Shown here one piece after another: positions 1-12,090 of a DNA stretch of 64,000 nucleotides. The position numbers were made by a program, and so were the translations under genes. This DNA comes from Stomorhina lunata. Its lineage: Eukaryota > Arthropoda > Insecta > Diptera > Rhiniidae. Numbering within the stretch: position 1 is the first letter of the stretch; every line of letters begins with the position of its first letter. The stretch spans positions 112,437,239 to 112,501,238 of the forward strand of contig OW121742.1 of assembly GCA_933228675.1 (NCBI GenBank), written 5' to 3'. The notes under the pieces were generated by a model. That model saw only the letters and a list, made by a program, of their open reading frames with translations. It searched no databases and was not told the origin of the DNA.

Positions 1-1026
1 AGAAAAATGTTTGATAAAAAAAATTTTCTATAGAAAAATTTTTGATAAAAAAATTTTCTATAGAAAAATTTTTGATAAAACAATTTTCTATAGAAAAATT
101 TTTGATAAAAAAATTTTCTATAGAAAAAGTTTTGATCAAAAAGTTTTCTATAGAAAAATTTTTGATAAAAAAAATTTTCTATAGAAAAAGTTTTGATCAA
201 AAAATTTTCTATAGAAAAATTTTTGATAAAAAAATTCTCTGTAGAAAAATTTTTGTTGAAGAAGTTTTTTATAAAAAAATGTTTGATAAAAAAAATTTAC
301 TATAGAAAAATTTTTGATAAAAACATTTTCTATTGAAAAATTTTTGATAAAAAAATGTTCTATAGAAAAATGTTTGATAAAAAAATTTCCAATAGAAAAA
401 TTTTTGATAAAAAAATTTTCTATAGAAAAATTTTTGATAAAAAAATTTTCTATAGAAAAAGTTTTGATCAAAAAGTTTTCTATAGAAAAATTTTTGATAA
501 AAAAATTTTCTATAGAACAATTTTTGATAAAAAAAACTTTTCTATAGAACAATTTTTGATAAAAAACTTTTCTACAGAAAAATTTTAGACAAAAAAAATG
601 TTTTATACAAAAATTTTTGTTAAAAAAGTTTTCTATAGAAAAATATTTGATAAAAAAAATTTCTATAGAAAAATAATTGATAAAAAAAGTTTTCTATAGA
701 AAAATGTTTGATAAAAAAAATTTTCTATAGACAAATTTTTTTATCCATTATTTTTCTATAGAAATTTTTTTTATAAAAATATTTTTTTATAGAAAAATTT
801 TTGATAAAAAAATTTTTTATAGAAAAATTTTTGTTAAAAAAATTTTCTATAGAAAAATTTTTGATAAAAAAATGTCTATAGAAAAATAATTGATAAAAAA
901 ATTTTCTATAGAAGAATGTATAAGAAAATTTTTGTTAAAAAAGTTTTCTATAGAAAATTTTTTGATAAAAAAAAAATTCTGTAGAAAAATTTTTGATAAA
1001 AAAATTTTCTATAGAAAAATTGTTTC
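1..1026 (-). repeat. Family E satellite array, 30-31 bp monomer (inverted copy, cut by window start)
   Basis: About 34 tandem monomers of 30 bp, sometimes 31, run from the window edge. Each contains TTTTCTATAGAAAA followed by a TTTTTGATAAAAAAA segment. Read on the minus strand the unit becomes TTTTTTATCAAAAA plus the CTATAG core, almost identical to the later monomers of the array at 34.3-37.1 kb (TTTTTTTATCGAAAA plus core). I therefore treat it as the same family in opposite orientation. Monomers from about 600 to 1000 are more degenerate, with indels and changed cores, as expected at an array edge. Strand here gives monomer orientation relative to the 34 kb array. Open frames through it are not genes. 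Confidence 0.95.
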
Positions 1027-1036
1027 AGTAAGTTTT

Positions 1037-1123
1037 TTATATGGGAGCTATGGACAGACAGACAGACACACAGACAGACAGAGAGACAGATAGACAGACA
1101 CACAGACAGACAGACAGACGGAT

Positions 1124-1168
<45 letters not shown>

Positions 1169-1169
1169 C

Positions 1170-1202
<33 letters not shown>

Positions 1203-1213
1203 TAAACAGACAA

Positions 1214-1246
<33 letters not shown>

Positions 1247-1300
1247 AATGCACAATCTTCTTAGAATTTCATTAGGATTCAGAATATGTATCACTTTTGG
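1037..1300 (-). mobile_element. Mini-me-like element remnant with expanded GTCT core
   Basis: On the minus strand the order is a GATACATATTCTGAATCC segment, a GTCT-type microsatellite, then CCATAGCTCCCATATAAA. This matches the order in the better copy at 27.8-28.5 kb: TAGAATCACTTTCTGAGTC, then the GTCC/GTCT run, with GACCATAGCTCCTATAC further into the body. Mini-me elements of Diptera are known for a conserved core followed by a GTCY proto-microsatellite. Here the microsatellite has expanded and most of the body is missing. The 3' side lies about 11 bp from the satellite array. The family assignment is inference from motif order. Confidence 0.5.
1053..1246. repeat. (GACA)n microsatellite, about 194 bp
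   Basis: An almost pure GACA tetranucleotide run (GTCT on the other strand), interrupted by CACA, GATA and AACA variants. It lies inside the mini-me-like remnant and is probably its expanded GTCY core. The cysteine/serine/valine-rich minus-strand open frames across it are artefacts. Confidence 0.97.
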
Positions 1301-2807
1301 TTTTGGAGCTTGATTTTATGAGCACATCTAAAAACGCTGTTTTATACCAAGGAATTGTTCTAAATACTTCTACTTAATGGGTATAATTGAAAATTTGGGG
1401 TCATCAGGAGGGCCCTTAGTCTCAACTCAAACAACTTTCTTGCGATAACCTGATATCTTGGAATTAATAGTGACTCTATGAATCTTGCTAGATACGAGCC
1501 TTAATAAAAGGGTCATTGTGTATACATGCTTGCGAAGATCTTTCCAGACATGCCACAATTGTGCGATGTTAAAGTTTGGAAGATCTTTCCGAACTACTTA
1601 GTTATCAATAATAATTAAAAAAGAAATCTTAACCATATTTTATATATCTTCAATCCTCACACAAATCCCGAAATTAATAATTCAACGTTTGCTACCAATC
1701 TGGTCATTATCTGCAAAAAAAATTGCTAAAGTTAAAAGTACTTAAATATGACCAACGAACAAAAAAAATATAATTAATTGTTTCAACAAATTCGGTTGCT
1801 TTATTGTTGCTTAACACTTGTCCCAATTTTAATGTTTTAAAAATGTTGATGTTGCGTATCAAATGTTCTTAAGTTGTTGCTGTAATTCAAGTGTAAATAG
1901 TTGATTCTTAAGCAGACAGAAACACAAACACACACATACAGATAGACATTGAAACATATATAAAAATATGAAACTAAAATCCTTTTTTGGCATGAAGCTT
2001 AAATAAAGGAGTTTAAGAAAGTGTGTGTCTGTATGTTTTGAAATTTTATAAAAAGAAGTGCGTGCTTTTAGGTTGTTTCTGTGTCTGAAAGTCCTTGTGT
2101 CTTTCCATGTGTGTGTGTATATGCCCTTGCTTGCCTTTAGCAACAATATATCATTTGTTGCTTTTGTTTTTGTTACTTTTCGTTACATTTTTTCTAACCA
2201 AAAATAACGGCAAAAGTTTGGCCATTTATTTTTGTCTTTAACAAATTCATTTCTTTAGTTTTACCACAGAAAAAAAACTCTTTAACCATCCACTTTACTT
2301 CCTGTTGCTGCTGCTGCCCTCCCCTAATTTACTTTCTCACTTTCCAGCTAAAAGTGTCAAAAACCCACAAAAATGCTCGACAGCTTTGAAAATTGTAGCT
2401 TTGTCTAGCTAAATGTTGAGTTTTATTTTCTATAGTATACTTTTAGGGGGGTTTTGGTAAAATACACTTTTAGGAGGTTTTTTTTTGCTTGAGAAGAGTT
2501 TAAGAAATTAATGTTTGTGCGTGTTTTGTCGTGTTAAAACTGTATACGAAAGAAACTAGTGTATACTTTTAGGAGTGTTCAAGTATTTATTTAAGTCATT
2601 AGGTAATAAACTGTTTATATGTTCGACATAATTAGTCCCCCCCAAAAAAAAGAGTGGTTGTAATAAATGGGTTGGAAACTGTTAAGGAATCAAGTGAAAG
2701 GAAAAAACTTAACATATTTTCACCTTGAGTTGTCATTAACTGACAGACGAACCAAATTTTAAAGGAATTTTAATAGGATAATGACATATGAAATAAAATT
2801 TAATATA
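1301..2807. other. AT-rich single-copy spacer, no gene seen
   Basis: No coding or RNA gene is recognisable. It holds TG/CA-rich low-complexity DNA at about 1915-1945 and 2020-2125, and three direct copies of a TATAC(A)CTTTTAGG motif near 2435, 2462 and 2561. It also has a GCTGCTGCTG-type stretch near 2303 and a C7A8 run near 2637. The 95-codon minus-strand frame at 1859-2146 is low complexity and not supported. Confidence 0.6.
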
Positions 2808-3380
2808 ATTGAGGACCCTTGGAGTTTTTGTTATATTTACATATATGTACTTGCGCCAAAGACTCTTTAATATAAAGATGCAACACTTGCATACATTGAT
2901 TTGCCGTATGGTCGTTTTGAAAATTCCCATAAAAAAGAGAATATACCGCTTTTACTCTAATTCGGAAATATCTTATGGAGACCAGAATCTAATGGAAAAA
3001 GCTAAGGCACACACACATGCTCATGAAATGTATATTTCTTTGTGCGTTTTTATGTTTTTCATTGTTCTTGATCCAATTTAGTTTAACCTATGACACATAT
3101 GACGTCCCACATAAAAGGTGTCCTTTATTAATGATTAAAAGTCTCTGTTGGAAGACCTTTTACAAAGTTTTTTTTAGAATTATTTAAGCTCTACAAAACA
3201 TTAAAATACTTTAAAGAAGAAAATATGATATATTTTTCGAGCACCTAAAACTAGGCTTTACTATTTAGTTCTAAAACCTCCCTAAAATAGTCTATGGTCC
3301 TTACAATTTTTTCTATATTTTTATTACCTTTTAACTGTCACTTTTCTTGGTTTTAAATATTATATCTCCGTAATTCCAGT
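2808..3380 (+). repeat. Left arm of the 2.8 kb inverted repeat
   Basis: Pairs with the reverse complement of about 4968-5510. The best-conserved stretch is 2860-3075, covering the ATTTGCCGTATGGTCG block and the CACACACATGCTCATGAAAT block. Confidence 0.8.
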
Positions 3381-4967
3381 TATTTCTTTTTTGATATCAA
3401 TCAATATCCTCTTAAGGAAAAAAAAATAGCATACCCTCAAGGGATTTGTCTAAACCTTGGCATATCTTAAAGTCGTTACTCTAAGCTTTTAATTTTAATA
3501 CTAATTCTAATTCAAAGCATTCATTAAAACCAAAAACCTTAGCATATCCTGAAGGGGTTTCTCTTAACTTGTGTAAAATAAAACAAAACCTTAACATATC
3601 TTTAAGAGATTTACTTTCACTTTCTCTTTAATGTTCCATTAATACTTTTTAAATTAATAAATTAGCAATAAAAATTACTTCTATTTACTTCATTTAAAAT
3701 CTAACTTTTTCAAACCGAAACCAAAATGTAAATACCTTCAAGTGTCACACATGGACCTAAAATCTTTAGTAGAATAAAGATCTTTCAACTGAATTGCAAT
3801 GAAATTTTATATAATAAGAAAACTATAAGAGATATTAAAGGTTTTTTTGTTTAAACATAATTTTAAACAAATTCCTTAGGCATAGGCTAAGGTTTTTGAT
3901 TTAAGTCAAAAACGTAAGTTAAAACGATTTATTCTTAAAAAAAATTAAGTTGATTATTTTATTATATATATATAATTTCATTGCAATTCAGGAAATCCCC
4001 AAGAAATATGTTAAGTTTTTTTTTTACACACGAGTTTAAAGAAATCCCTTAAGGATAGGCTAAGGTTTTTGATTTAAGTAAAAAACATAAGTTAAATCGA
4101 TTTTTTTTTAATTAAGTCAATTATTTTCTTATTATATAAAATATCATTTAATCAAAAACTCAGCCTATCCTTAAGGGATTTCTTATGTGTAAAAAAACCG
4201 TAACATATATCTTGGGGATTTCCTGAATAGCAATGAAATTATATATAATAATAGAATAATTAACTAAATTTTTTAAAGAAAAACTCAATTTAACTTATGT
4301 TTTTTACTTATATCAAAAACCTTAGCCTATCCTTAAGGGATTTCTTTAAACTTGTGTGTAAGCAAAAAAAAACCTTAGCATATCTCTTAGGGATTTCCTT
4401 TCACTTTCTCTATTAATATTCCATAAATACTTGGCAAATTATTAAATTGGCCATAAAAATGCCTTCATTCATACAGTCTCCATGAGAAAATCATTCGAAG
4501 AAAAAACCTCCGTGAAATATTAAGAAAAAAAATCAAATTTCATGTCAACATTTCTTTGTGTGATGCTAGAAAACCTAGGATTTTTTTCAAGAGTTTTGAT
4601 ATGGCCCAAATAACACCAAAAACATGTTTGGCATACAAAATTTTTCAAAAAAAAAAAAACAAAAAACGACGGCCCACAAAACGTTAAAATCAAACAAAGT
4701 ATGAAGGCGTTCTGTGCATTTGAAAAAGCATTCCAAACCAAAAAAGGAAATGAAAAAAAAAACTAAAATTCCTACAAAATAAAACAGGTCACATAAGAAT
4801 GATAAACATAAAAGCCTAAAAGTATGCTATATAACATGAATTAAAATGCCATAACAAGAAACTGTAGCTATATGAAGTTGTTTAGATGTGAAATGCTTTC
4901 CTTTCCATTTTTATTTTTTTTTTTTGGAGACAATTCAAATAAAAAATTTTAACAAACGAAGCTTTGG
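3381..4967. repeat. Centre of foldback element: mixed-orientation CCTTAAGGGATTTC modules
   Basis: Module copies with the sequence AAATCCCTTAAGGATAGGCTAAGG lie at about 3880-3930 (diverged) and 4040-4100 on the plus strand, and inverted at about 4150-4200 and 4310-4350. A separate segment with TTTCACTTTCTCT at 3610-3690 is directly repeated at 4400-4470. The last ~500 bp (4480-4967) shows no clear copy. No gene. Confidence 0.6.
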
Positions 4968-5660
4968 AATTACGGCGATATAAAATTTAAAACCAAGACA
5001 AGTGACAGTTTAAAGGTAATAAAAATATAAAAGAAATTTTAAGAACCATAGCCTACTATTGGGAGATTTTATGGCTAAATAGTAAAGTATAGTTTTAGAT
5101 GCACTAAAAATATATCATAGGTTTGGGTTTAAATCATTTTGATATTAGATGAGCTTATATAATTTTAAAAAAAAACTTAGTAAGGGGTCTTCCAACAGAG
5201 ACTTTTAAACTTTGAACTTCACATTGCACTCCATATATTTTTTGCTGTCAAGTGTTAAACTTAAGTGGAACGAGAACAATGAAAAACATATAAACGCACA
5301 AACAAATATAGATTTCATGAGCACGTGTGTGTTCCTTAGCTTTTTTCATTGGATTATAGTCTCCATTAGATGTTTCTGAATTAGAGTAAAAGTGGTACTT
5401 TTCAAAACGACCACACGGCAAATCATTGTATGGAATTATAACATCTTTATATTAAAGAGTCTTTCGCGCAAATATAACCCAAAACCCAGTAGTCCTTACA
5501 GCTAACATAACCCATGCTATTGGCCAAATTATGGGACTTTTTTAAGTTACCATTCGGCAAATAAATGTATGCAAGTGCAGCATCTTGATATTATAGAGTT
5601 TTTGACGCAAGTACATATATTTAAATATAACACAAAGCCCAAGGGTCCTCACAGCTAATA
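4968..5660 (-). repeat. Right arm of the 2.8 kb inverted repeat, distal part duplicated
   Basis: 4968-5510 is the reverse complement of the left arm. 5546-5660 repeats its outer part again (CGGCAAATAAATGTATGCAAG, ACGCAAGTACATATATTTAA, AAGGGTCCTCACAGCTAATA), in the same orientation as the copy at 5404-5510. The outer copy is closer to the left arm in its ACTTGCG-CAAAGACTC block than the inner copy is, so the left arm probably derives from it. Confidence 0.75.
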
Positions 5661-5665
5661 TAACC

Positions 5666-6358
5666 CAGTCATGAAAAATTTGTTGTATCGGATACACTAT
5701 ACCCACAGAAGCACTGACAGACATTTAAATGATGTTTTACTCCAACATAATTGTAATGATAATTCTTTCAAACAGTCCCTCAAACTTCCGTACCAAACCT
5801 CTAGTTTCCCATCTCTTTCCTCTTAAAAAGCTCTAACTAGCAAATTTCAATGAAAAATCAAAAATTATTAATTACAATAAAAAAAAAACTATTTCATTTC
5901 CTTTACTCATATTAAATGCTTGGCCATTTCAATTTGCTTTATTTTATCTAAAAGGCCACTTCTAGTTCACATACTTTTTCCAATTTACTACCATCATACG
6001 ATGACTTTTAGCATGTTAATGTCAAAAAAACGCCATGAATTAGCAAATTCTAAATGAATACCAACTAATTTAAAAGGCTTAACACGTAATTACTGCATTA
6101 CCGTCAGCCTAAAATTAGGCAATAGAAAAGTGTAGTAAACAAAACAAAAAAGATAAATAAAAGAAATGTAAAAACCAAAATTACTTAAATGATTTGAAAA
6201 CTTTTTAAGTGCATACATAACCTGACATGGTCTTGTAATATACTTCTGTCAGAGAAATTATAGAAGAATCCAAGACCCAGGTATTAATAATTTTAACCCT
6301 CAAATCATCTGGACCGGAAATTATCTCAACAGTTGAATACAAATGATGGGGAATTAGC
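5666..6358. other. AT-rich spacer, no gene seen
   Basis: Non-repetitive. On the minus strand, 6205-6360 reads as a ~50-residue protein-like stretch (GPDDLRVKIINTWVLDSS and onward to a stop at 6205) that runs into the repeat. It may be a fragment of an old transposon frame. I do not recognise it, and it is too short to call. Confidence 0.5.
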
Positions 6359-9018
6359 ATACTAATACTTATACTAATAATACTGATCCTAATACTTATA
6401 CTATTACTGATACTTATACTAAAACTAATAATGAAACATATACTGATAGTAATAATAATACTCATACTAATACTTACACTAATACTATCGCTGATAGTAA
6501 TACTGATAATAATATCGATACTAGTACTAATACTAAGACTGACACCAATACTGATACTAATACTGATACACATACTGATACTAATACTGATACTAATACT
6601 GAAACTTATACAACTACTAACACTAATACTATTACATAACCTAATACTAATACTGATATTAATACCGATACTAAGACTCATACTGATAATGATACTAATA
6701 CTGATGCTAATACTGATACTAATACTGACACAAATACTGATTATAATACTGATACTAATACTGACACTAAGACTAATGCAAATACTGATACTTATACTGA
6801 TGCTAATACTGATACTAATACTTATACCAATATTGATACTAATACTGATACTAATATTAATAGTAGTACTAATATTGATACTAATATTGATACTTATACT
6901 GATACTAATACAGATACTAATACTGATACTAATACTGGTAATACTACTGATGTTCATACTGATACTGATTTTGATACTGCTACTAATACTGATACTTACA
7001 GGTGCTTATACTGATACTAATACTGATACTTATATTGATACTTATACTGATACTAATACTGAAACTAAAACTGATACTAACACTGATTCTAATATTAACA
7101 CTGATTCTGATACTTATACTGATACTAATACTGATACTAATACTGATACTTATACTGATACTAATACCGATACTAATACTGATACTAATACTGATACTAA
7201 TACTGATACTAATACTGATAGTAATAGTGATACTAATACTGACACTCTAATACTTATACTTATACTGATACTAATACTAATACTGATACTAATACTGATA
7301 CTAATACTGATACTAATACTGATATTAATACTGATAATAATACCGACACTGATACTAATACTGAAAGTAATACTAATACTGAAACTAATACTGATACTAA
7401 TACTGATACTAACACTGATTCTGACACTAATAATGATACTGAAACTTATACTGATACCAATACTGATACTAATACTGATACTAATACTGATACTAATACT
7501 GATACTAATACTGATACTAATACTGATACTAATACTGATACTAATACTGATACTAATACTGATACTAATACTGATACTAATACTGATACTAATACTGATA
7601 CTAATACTGATACTAATACTGATACTAATACTGATACTAATACTGATACTAATACTGATACTAATACTGATACTAATACTGATACTAATACTGATACTAA
7701 TACTGATACTAATACTGATACTAATACTGATACTAATACTGATACTAATACTGATACTAATACTGATACTAATACTGATACTAATACTGATACTAATACT
7801 GATACTAATACTGATACTAGTACTGATACTAATACTGATACTTATACTGATACTAATACTGATACTAATACTGATACTAATACTGATACTGATACTAATA
7901 CTGATACTAATACTGATACTAATACTGATACGAATACTGATACTAATACTGACTAATTCTGATACTTGTACTGAAACTGATGCTAATACTGATACTAATT
8001 CTGATGCTTACACTGATACTAATACTTATACTCATACCGATAATAATACTGATACTAATACCGATAGTTATACTAATACTATTATTGATACTAATACTGA
8101 TACTAATACTGATACTAGTTCTGATACTTGTACTGACATTAATACTTATACTCATACCGGTACTAACACTGATACTAATACTAATAGTAATACTGATACT
8201 TATACTGATACTTTTACTGATACTGATACTAATACTGATACTTATACTGCTACTGATACTGATACCAATACTGATAGTAATACTGATACTTATACTGACA
8301 CTTATACCGATTCTTATACTTATACCTATACTGATACTAATACTGATACCAATACTGATACTAATACTGATAATAATAAAGATACCAACACTGATACTAA
8401 TACTCAAAGTAATACTGATACTAATACTAATAATAATACAGACACTAATACTAATATTAATACTGATGCTAGTGCTGTTACTAATACTTACACTATTACT
8501 GACACTAGTACTGATACTAATACTGATACTGATATTTATACTGATACTGATATTTATACTGATACTAATACTCAAACTGATGCTGATACAAATACTTATA
8601 CTGATACTTACACTGATAACAATATTGATACTTTACTGATACTAATACTTATACTGATATTAATGCTGATACTTATACTGATACTAATACTGATACTAAT
8701 AATGATACTACAATGAAACTTTTACTTTTTACTTTGATACTAATACTTAGACTGTTATATCAGTGTTAGTATCAGTAACAATATCAGTATTAGTTTGGGA
8801 ATCAGTATACTGATTCCCAAACTAATACTGATATTGTTACTGATACTAATACTGATAACTTAACCGATACTAATACTGATACTAATAATGATTCTAATAC
8901 TGATTCCAATACTGATAATTATACTGATACTAATACTGATACAGATACTAATACTAATTACTGTTACATATACTAGTACTAATACTAATACCGATACTAA
9001 TGCTAGTATCGATATTAA
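6359..9018 (+). repeat. Family H satellite: 12 bp ACTGATACTAAT array, ~2.66 kb
   Basis: Tandem 12 bp units built from two related hexamers, ACTGAT and ACTAAT. The centre (7461-7819) is about 30 consecutive perfect copies. Outward the units become mixed (ACTTAT, ACCGAT, ACTAGT, AATGAT and so on), a typical pattern of a homogenised core with decaying flanks. Because 12 is a multiple of three, long frames stay open on both strands, with Ile-Leu or Thr-Asp/Asn patterns. These are composition artefacts and have no start context, domain or homology. It shares no core with the CTATAG satellites. Confidence 0.97.
8758..8857. repeat. 100 bp near-perfect palindrome at right part of the 12 bp array
   Basis: The centre lies between 8807 and 8808 (AGTA / TACT). 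Both arms can be read for 50 bases with a single mismatch (8765 against 8850) and no spacer. The arm contains array-like sequence plus a unique AGTTTGGGAATC block. Beyond 8857 the array continues in its normal orientation. Confidence 0.95.
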
Positions 9019-9058
9019 GACATATTCTATGCAATACAAATACTAAGGCTCATAAGAA

Positions 9059-9104
9059 TTCTTATTTTGATACTATACCAGAAGGTATAGTATCAGAATA
9101 AGAA
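9059..9104. repeat. Hairpin with 21 bp arms and 4-base loop
   Basis: CTTATTTTGATACTATACC at 9061-9079 pairs with 9084-9102 around the loop AGAA, with one mismatch. Two further pairs extend it outward. It lies 40 bp outside the 12 bp array. Confidence 0.9.
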
Positions 9105-12090
9105 GTATGGCTTTTAAAGATTCCGTCGACCCAGTCGAAAATAAAATGATTAGCACTTGTGACTAGGCTTAGTGAGTAAAACTAATAACTCTGACTTGTG
9201 ACTTTTATTAATTACGTGAATAGACTATGTTCAGATGTAAGATCAGAGCTGTGAAGCTACTGCTAGACAACAACATAAAAAATTCCTTTAATTCCTACCA
9301 GACCCTTCTTCAAATACTTACCCATCTCAGGGAAATACTCAATATAATTTTTTCTTTAAACTTCATTGTACTTTTTATTCATTTCCTGACGGTACTATAT
9401 TTTTGATTTCTTTTCAGTTTTTTTTTCAGAAAATGGGGAATTTTATTTTTCATGTTTATATAGTCACGTTGTTGCTCCACTTTTGCTGTACTTTTTGCAA
9501 AAAACCAAAAAAAAATCTTTTTCAAACAAACGGAAAAACAGGCTTAGTCATTCAGTCACAGCACTCCCCTGTTGTTAAAGCAATAAAAACTATAAAAATT
9601 CTTCCTATAGTTTCCGATTTTTTATTTCTTTCGTTTTGTTGCTCTCGGTACGTTTTTTTTTTTGTACTTTTTAGACATGATTTTTTTACTTTTTTTTATT
9701 TTTCTGAACAAAACATACCTTTAAATGTATTTTGTACACCATGAATATCCTTTTTATAGCCCGGCCTCCTTTTTTTCTAGTTTTAGTTGTTGCTGCTGTT
9801 ATTGTTGCTGTCATCGTTGTTGTTTTTGCTAAAGTTGTTGCTGTTGCTGTATTTTTTGGTGTTTTCCAGTACGTGATTTTTATACCAAATTTAGCTTTTA
9901 GAGCTGATGTCTAACATAAGTTTTCACTCATTGTATTAAAAGTAACTACTAGCATTTGATTTTTGTTCCCAGTTTTTCGCTTTTCTCCTTGTCTGCCATT
10001 TCTAAAGTGAAATCCTTTAAAAAACAATTTTTTTGATTTAATACTGGCCACTAAACTTAAGGTATTTCAATTTTCCAAAACTTTATTTTTAGTTTTAAAG
10101 GTCATTGCTCGTTTCGAAATGTAGTTAGGTTTTTAAATGACTACGTGAGTTAAATGAAATAAAGCTAGAAATGAGGGCTTTCTAATGATATCTCTCAGTA
10201 ATATTAAAGGTTACACCTGACTTAACTTCTAGGTCTATTAAATTAGTGACCCTTTTCTTTATACAGAAACTTAAATAATAAGATTAGGAATAATTTAATA
10301 TAGTAACCACAAATACTAATACTAATACCAATTTGATTTAATACAAATTTTAATAAATGTCTTCATGGAAGTGGCAATCCCACTTCCATGAAAATTTGTG
10401 TTTCTTAAACTTTAATATGAAATCGTGCCCAAGCTCTTCAAATGGAGATTATCTACTTAACGGGTATTAAAATAGAAAAAAGGAGCTAAAAGCCTGAAAA
10501 CAATTCGAAACAAAAAAATGAAAAAAAAAACGTTTATTTACTAAATATAGGAAAACTTTTGTTTTAATAAAAATGAGAATAACATAATGAAATAATAATA
10601 ATAAATTTTTAAAAAATAACTTGGAAAAAAATGACAAAAAGTTTCTTTAAGGAGTGAAAACGACTTAAAAGAACATGAGAAGATAAGTTGGAAAAAGTGA
10701 ATGAATGACAGAGGAAATGGTATAAGTTTCAAAGACAAAGATATAAAAGTATATTCTAGTTCTTGATCTGATCCGGATGGTATTTTTGGTGAAAATTTAC
10801 AAAAAGTTTCTTCAGGGAGTGAAAACAACCATTTAAGTCATTTTCACTACTAGAATTTGCGAAGTTAAATTGGAAAAAACAAAAGAATGACAGAAGAATT
10901 GGTATAAGCTTCAAGGGTAAATATATAAAATGCAGTTCTAGTTCTTTGCTAGTTCTATTCCTGATCCAGATCCTTTTTTTCCTGAAAGTTTCTTCTTACT
11001 GTTGCAAGCTCTTGGAATAGCCCATCATATCTACACCCACATTATAGCATTAAACAAATTAAAATAACAAAAATTCCAGAACAAACAAAAACAAATTGTT
11101 GGCAGAGAGTATTAAAAGCAAAGTTCAAGTTGAATATTAAACCCCATAAAAACATACAAAGATACACGAACACAAGCATAAATGAACAGGAAAAACAAAA
11201 CTAAAGCATACTTTGTGGCGCTCACAAAAAAAGTAATAAAACAGATTATCGGAAAATAATTTGCTAAACAAGCGGAGTTTAATTTGATTTTATTATATTG
11301 AAAACCATAAAACGAACATAGAAACAAAAAAAAAAAAAACACTGGAATAAAGTTATAAATACCAACAATAACTAAAACTCTCACATAATAAGAATAATAT
11401 TGAATTTTGAATAAAAGTTTGAAATAAAAACGAACACAAAAATATAGAAATTTCAAACTAAACGATAAAGAGTTTATAACAAGTGCATGAAGAAGATGAT
11501 TATGATGATGATGATTTTGAATGAGTTTTTTTTATAATGTTTCCCCGATTATATTTCAGGCTTTTGTTTTTAACCTTTTGGAGGTTTTTCATATGTTTTT
11601 CCTAGTTTTTTATTTGTTTTTTTTTTTTTCGTCTTCGGTACTTGTATGAAATACCATTTAGTCTAGACAGTTGGTGAAAATATTTTTGGTTTAATGAAAA
11701 TTTTCAAACATTTGAATGGTTGGAGTATGTGGTCTCCGATTCCAAACTCCGTTTAGGTTCAGGTTAAGTAAAGTATGTTTATAATGATTATTTAAAGCCT
11801 ATTTGTTAGGGGCATTAGTATTTTTTTTTTTACCGCATTATTGGGTTTATGTTTAATTACTTATAAATTACTTTCGTAATTATATAACGACTAATAAATA
11901 GCTACTTTCTGGTTTGTTTATCCATTTAGTTTGATAATGAAAAAGTTTAATATTTTACCCTGCAGCAGATTAATTTGGTTGGAAGAAGGTAACTTATGAG
12001 CCATTATTTAACACTTTCCATTAATTATAATAAGGTAATTATTCACCTGTTTTTTCAGTTATTAAAAGAGGACTTCAAGATATCTATAAA
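9105..12090. other. AT-rich spacer with low-complexity tracts, no gene seen
   Basis: It contains T-rich tracts (9405-9720), a GTTGTTGCTG/GTTGCTGTTGC stretch (9785-9860) and short ATA runs near 10590. Two similar ~170 bp segments with GAAAATGACAGA(A/G)GAA-type sequence, each followed by a GTTCTTGATC/GTTCTTTGC block, lie at about 10620-10760 and 10800-10970 and look like an old tandem duplication. Open frames at 9403-9744, 9732-9914, 10541-10828 and 11112-11456 are low-complexity Phe/Leu/Ile/Lys-rich and unrecognised. Confidence 0.55.
10362..10392. repeat. Short hairpin, 13 bp perfect arms
   Basis: TTCATGGAAGTGG at 10362-10374 pairs perfectly with 10380-10392 around a 5-base loop (CAATC). An outer CAAATTT/AAATTTG pair may extend it with a bulge. 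It could be a small inverted-repeat element remnant; its function is unknown. Confidence 0.85.

Larger units (their letters stand above)
2808..5665. mobile_element. Foldback-like element: long inverted repeat with nested internal repeats
   Basis: The left arm (about 2808-3380) is repeated in reverse complement at about 4968-5510. Matching landmarks include AGACTCTTTAATATAAAGATG, the AAAGCTAAGG(C/A)ACACACAC stretch, AAAGTCTCTGTTGGAAGACC and ACTGTCACTT. A further reverse copy of the outer 115 bp lies at about 5546-5660, so the right arm end is tandemly duplicated. The ~1.6 kb centre carries several copies, in both orientations, of a module containing CCTTAAGGGATTTC and a TTTCATTGCAATTCAGG segment. 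Arms look diverged (by eye 75-85 percent), so the element is old. No transposase frame is visible. Long arms with internal sub-repeats resemble Foldback/Galileo-type DNA transposons, but exact termini and target duplication were not found. Confidence 0.7.

Noticed and set aside
42..588. Overlapping Lys/Phe/Ile-rich frames in the first array
   Set aside because: 30 bp is ten codons, so frames stay open by periodicity. The array is non-coding satellite.
1037..1253. Cys/Ser/Val-rich minus-strand frames over the GACA run
   Set aside because: Simple translation of a tetranucleotide repeat.
2280..2350. Acceptor-like CACTTTCCAG after a pyrimidine tract
   Set aside because: No open coding exon follows, and such tracts are common in AT-rich fly DNA.
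6205..6360. Minus-strand protein-like stretch of about 50 residues
   Set aside because: It looks more protein-like than other frames but is short, runs into the repeat, and matches no family I recognise.
6205..8716. Long open frames (up to 761 codons) over the 12 bp array
   Set aside because: The repeat length is a multiple of three and the units lack stop codons in several frames on both strands. The products are Ile/Leu or Thr/Asp/Asn strings with no domain.
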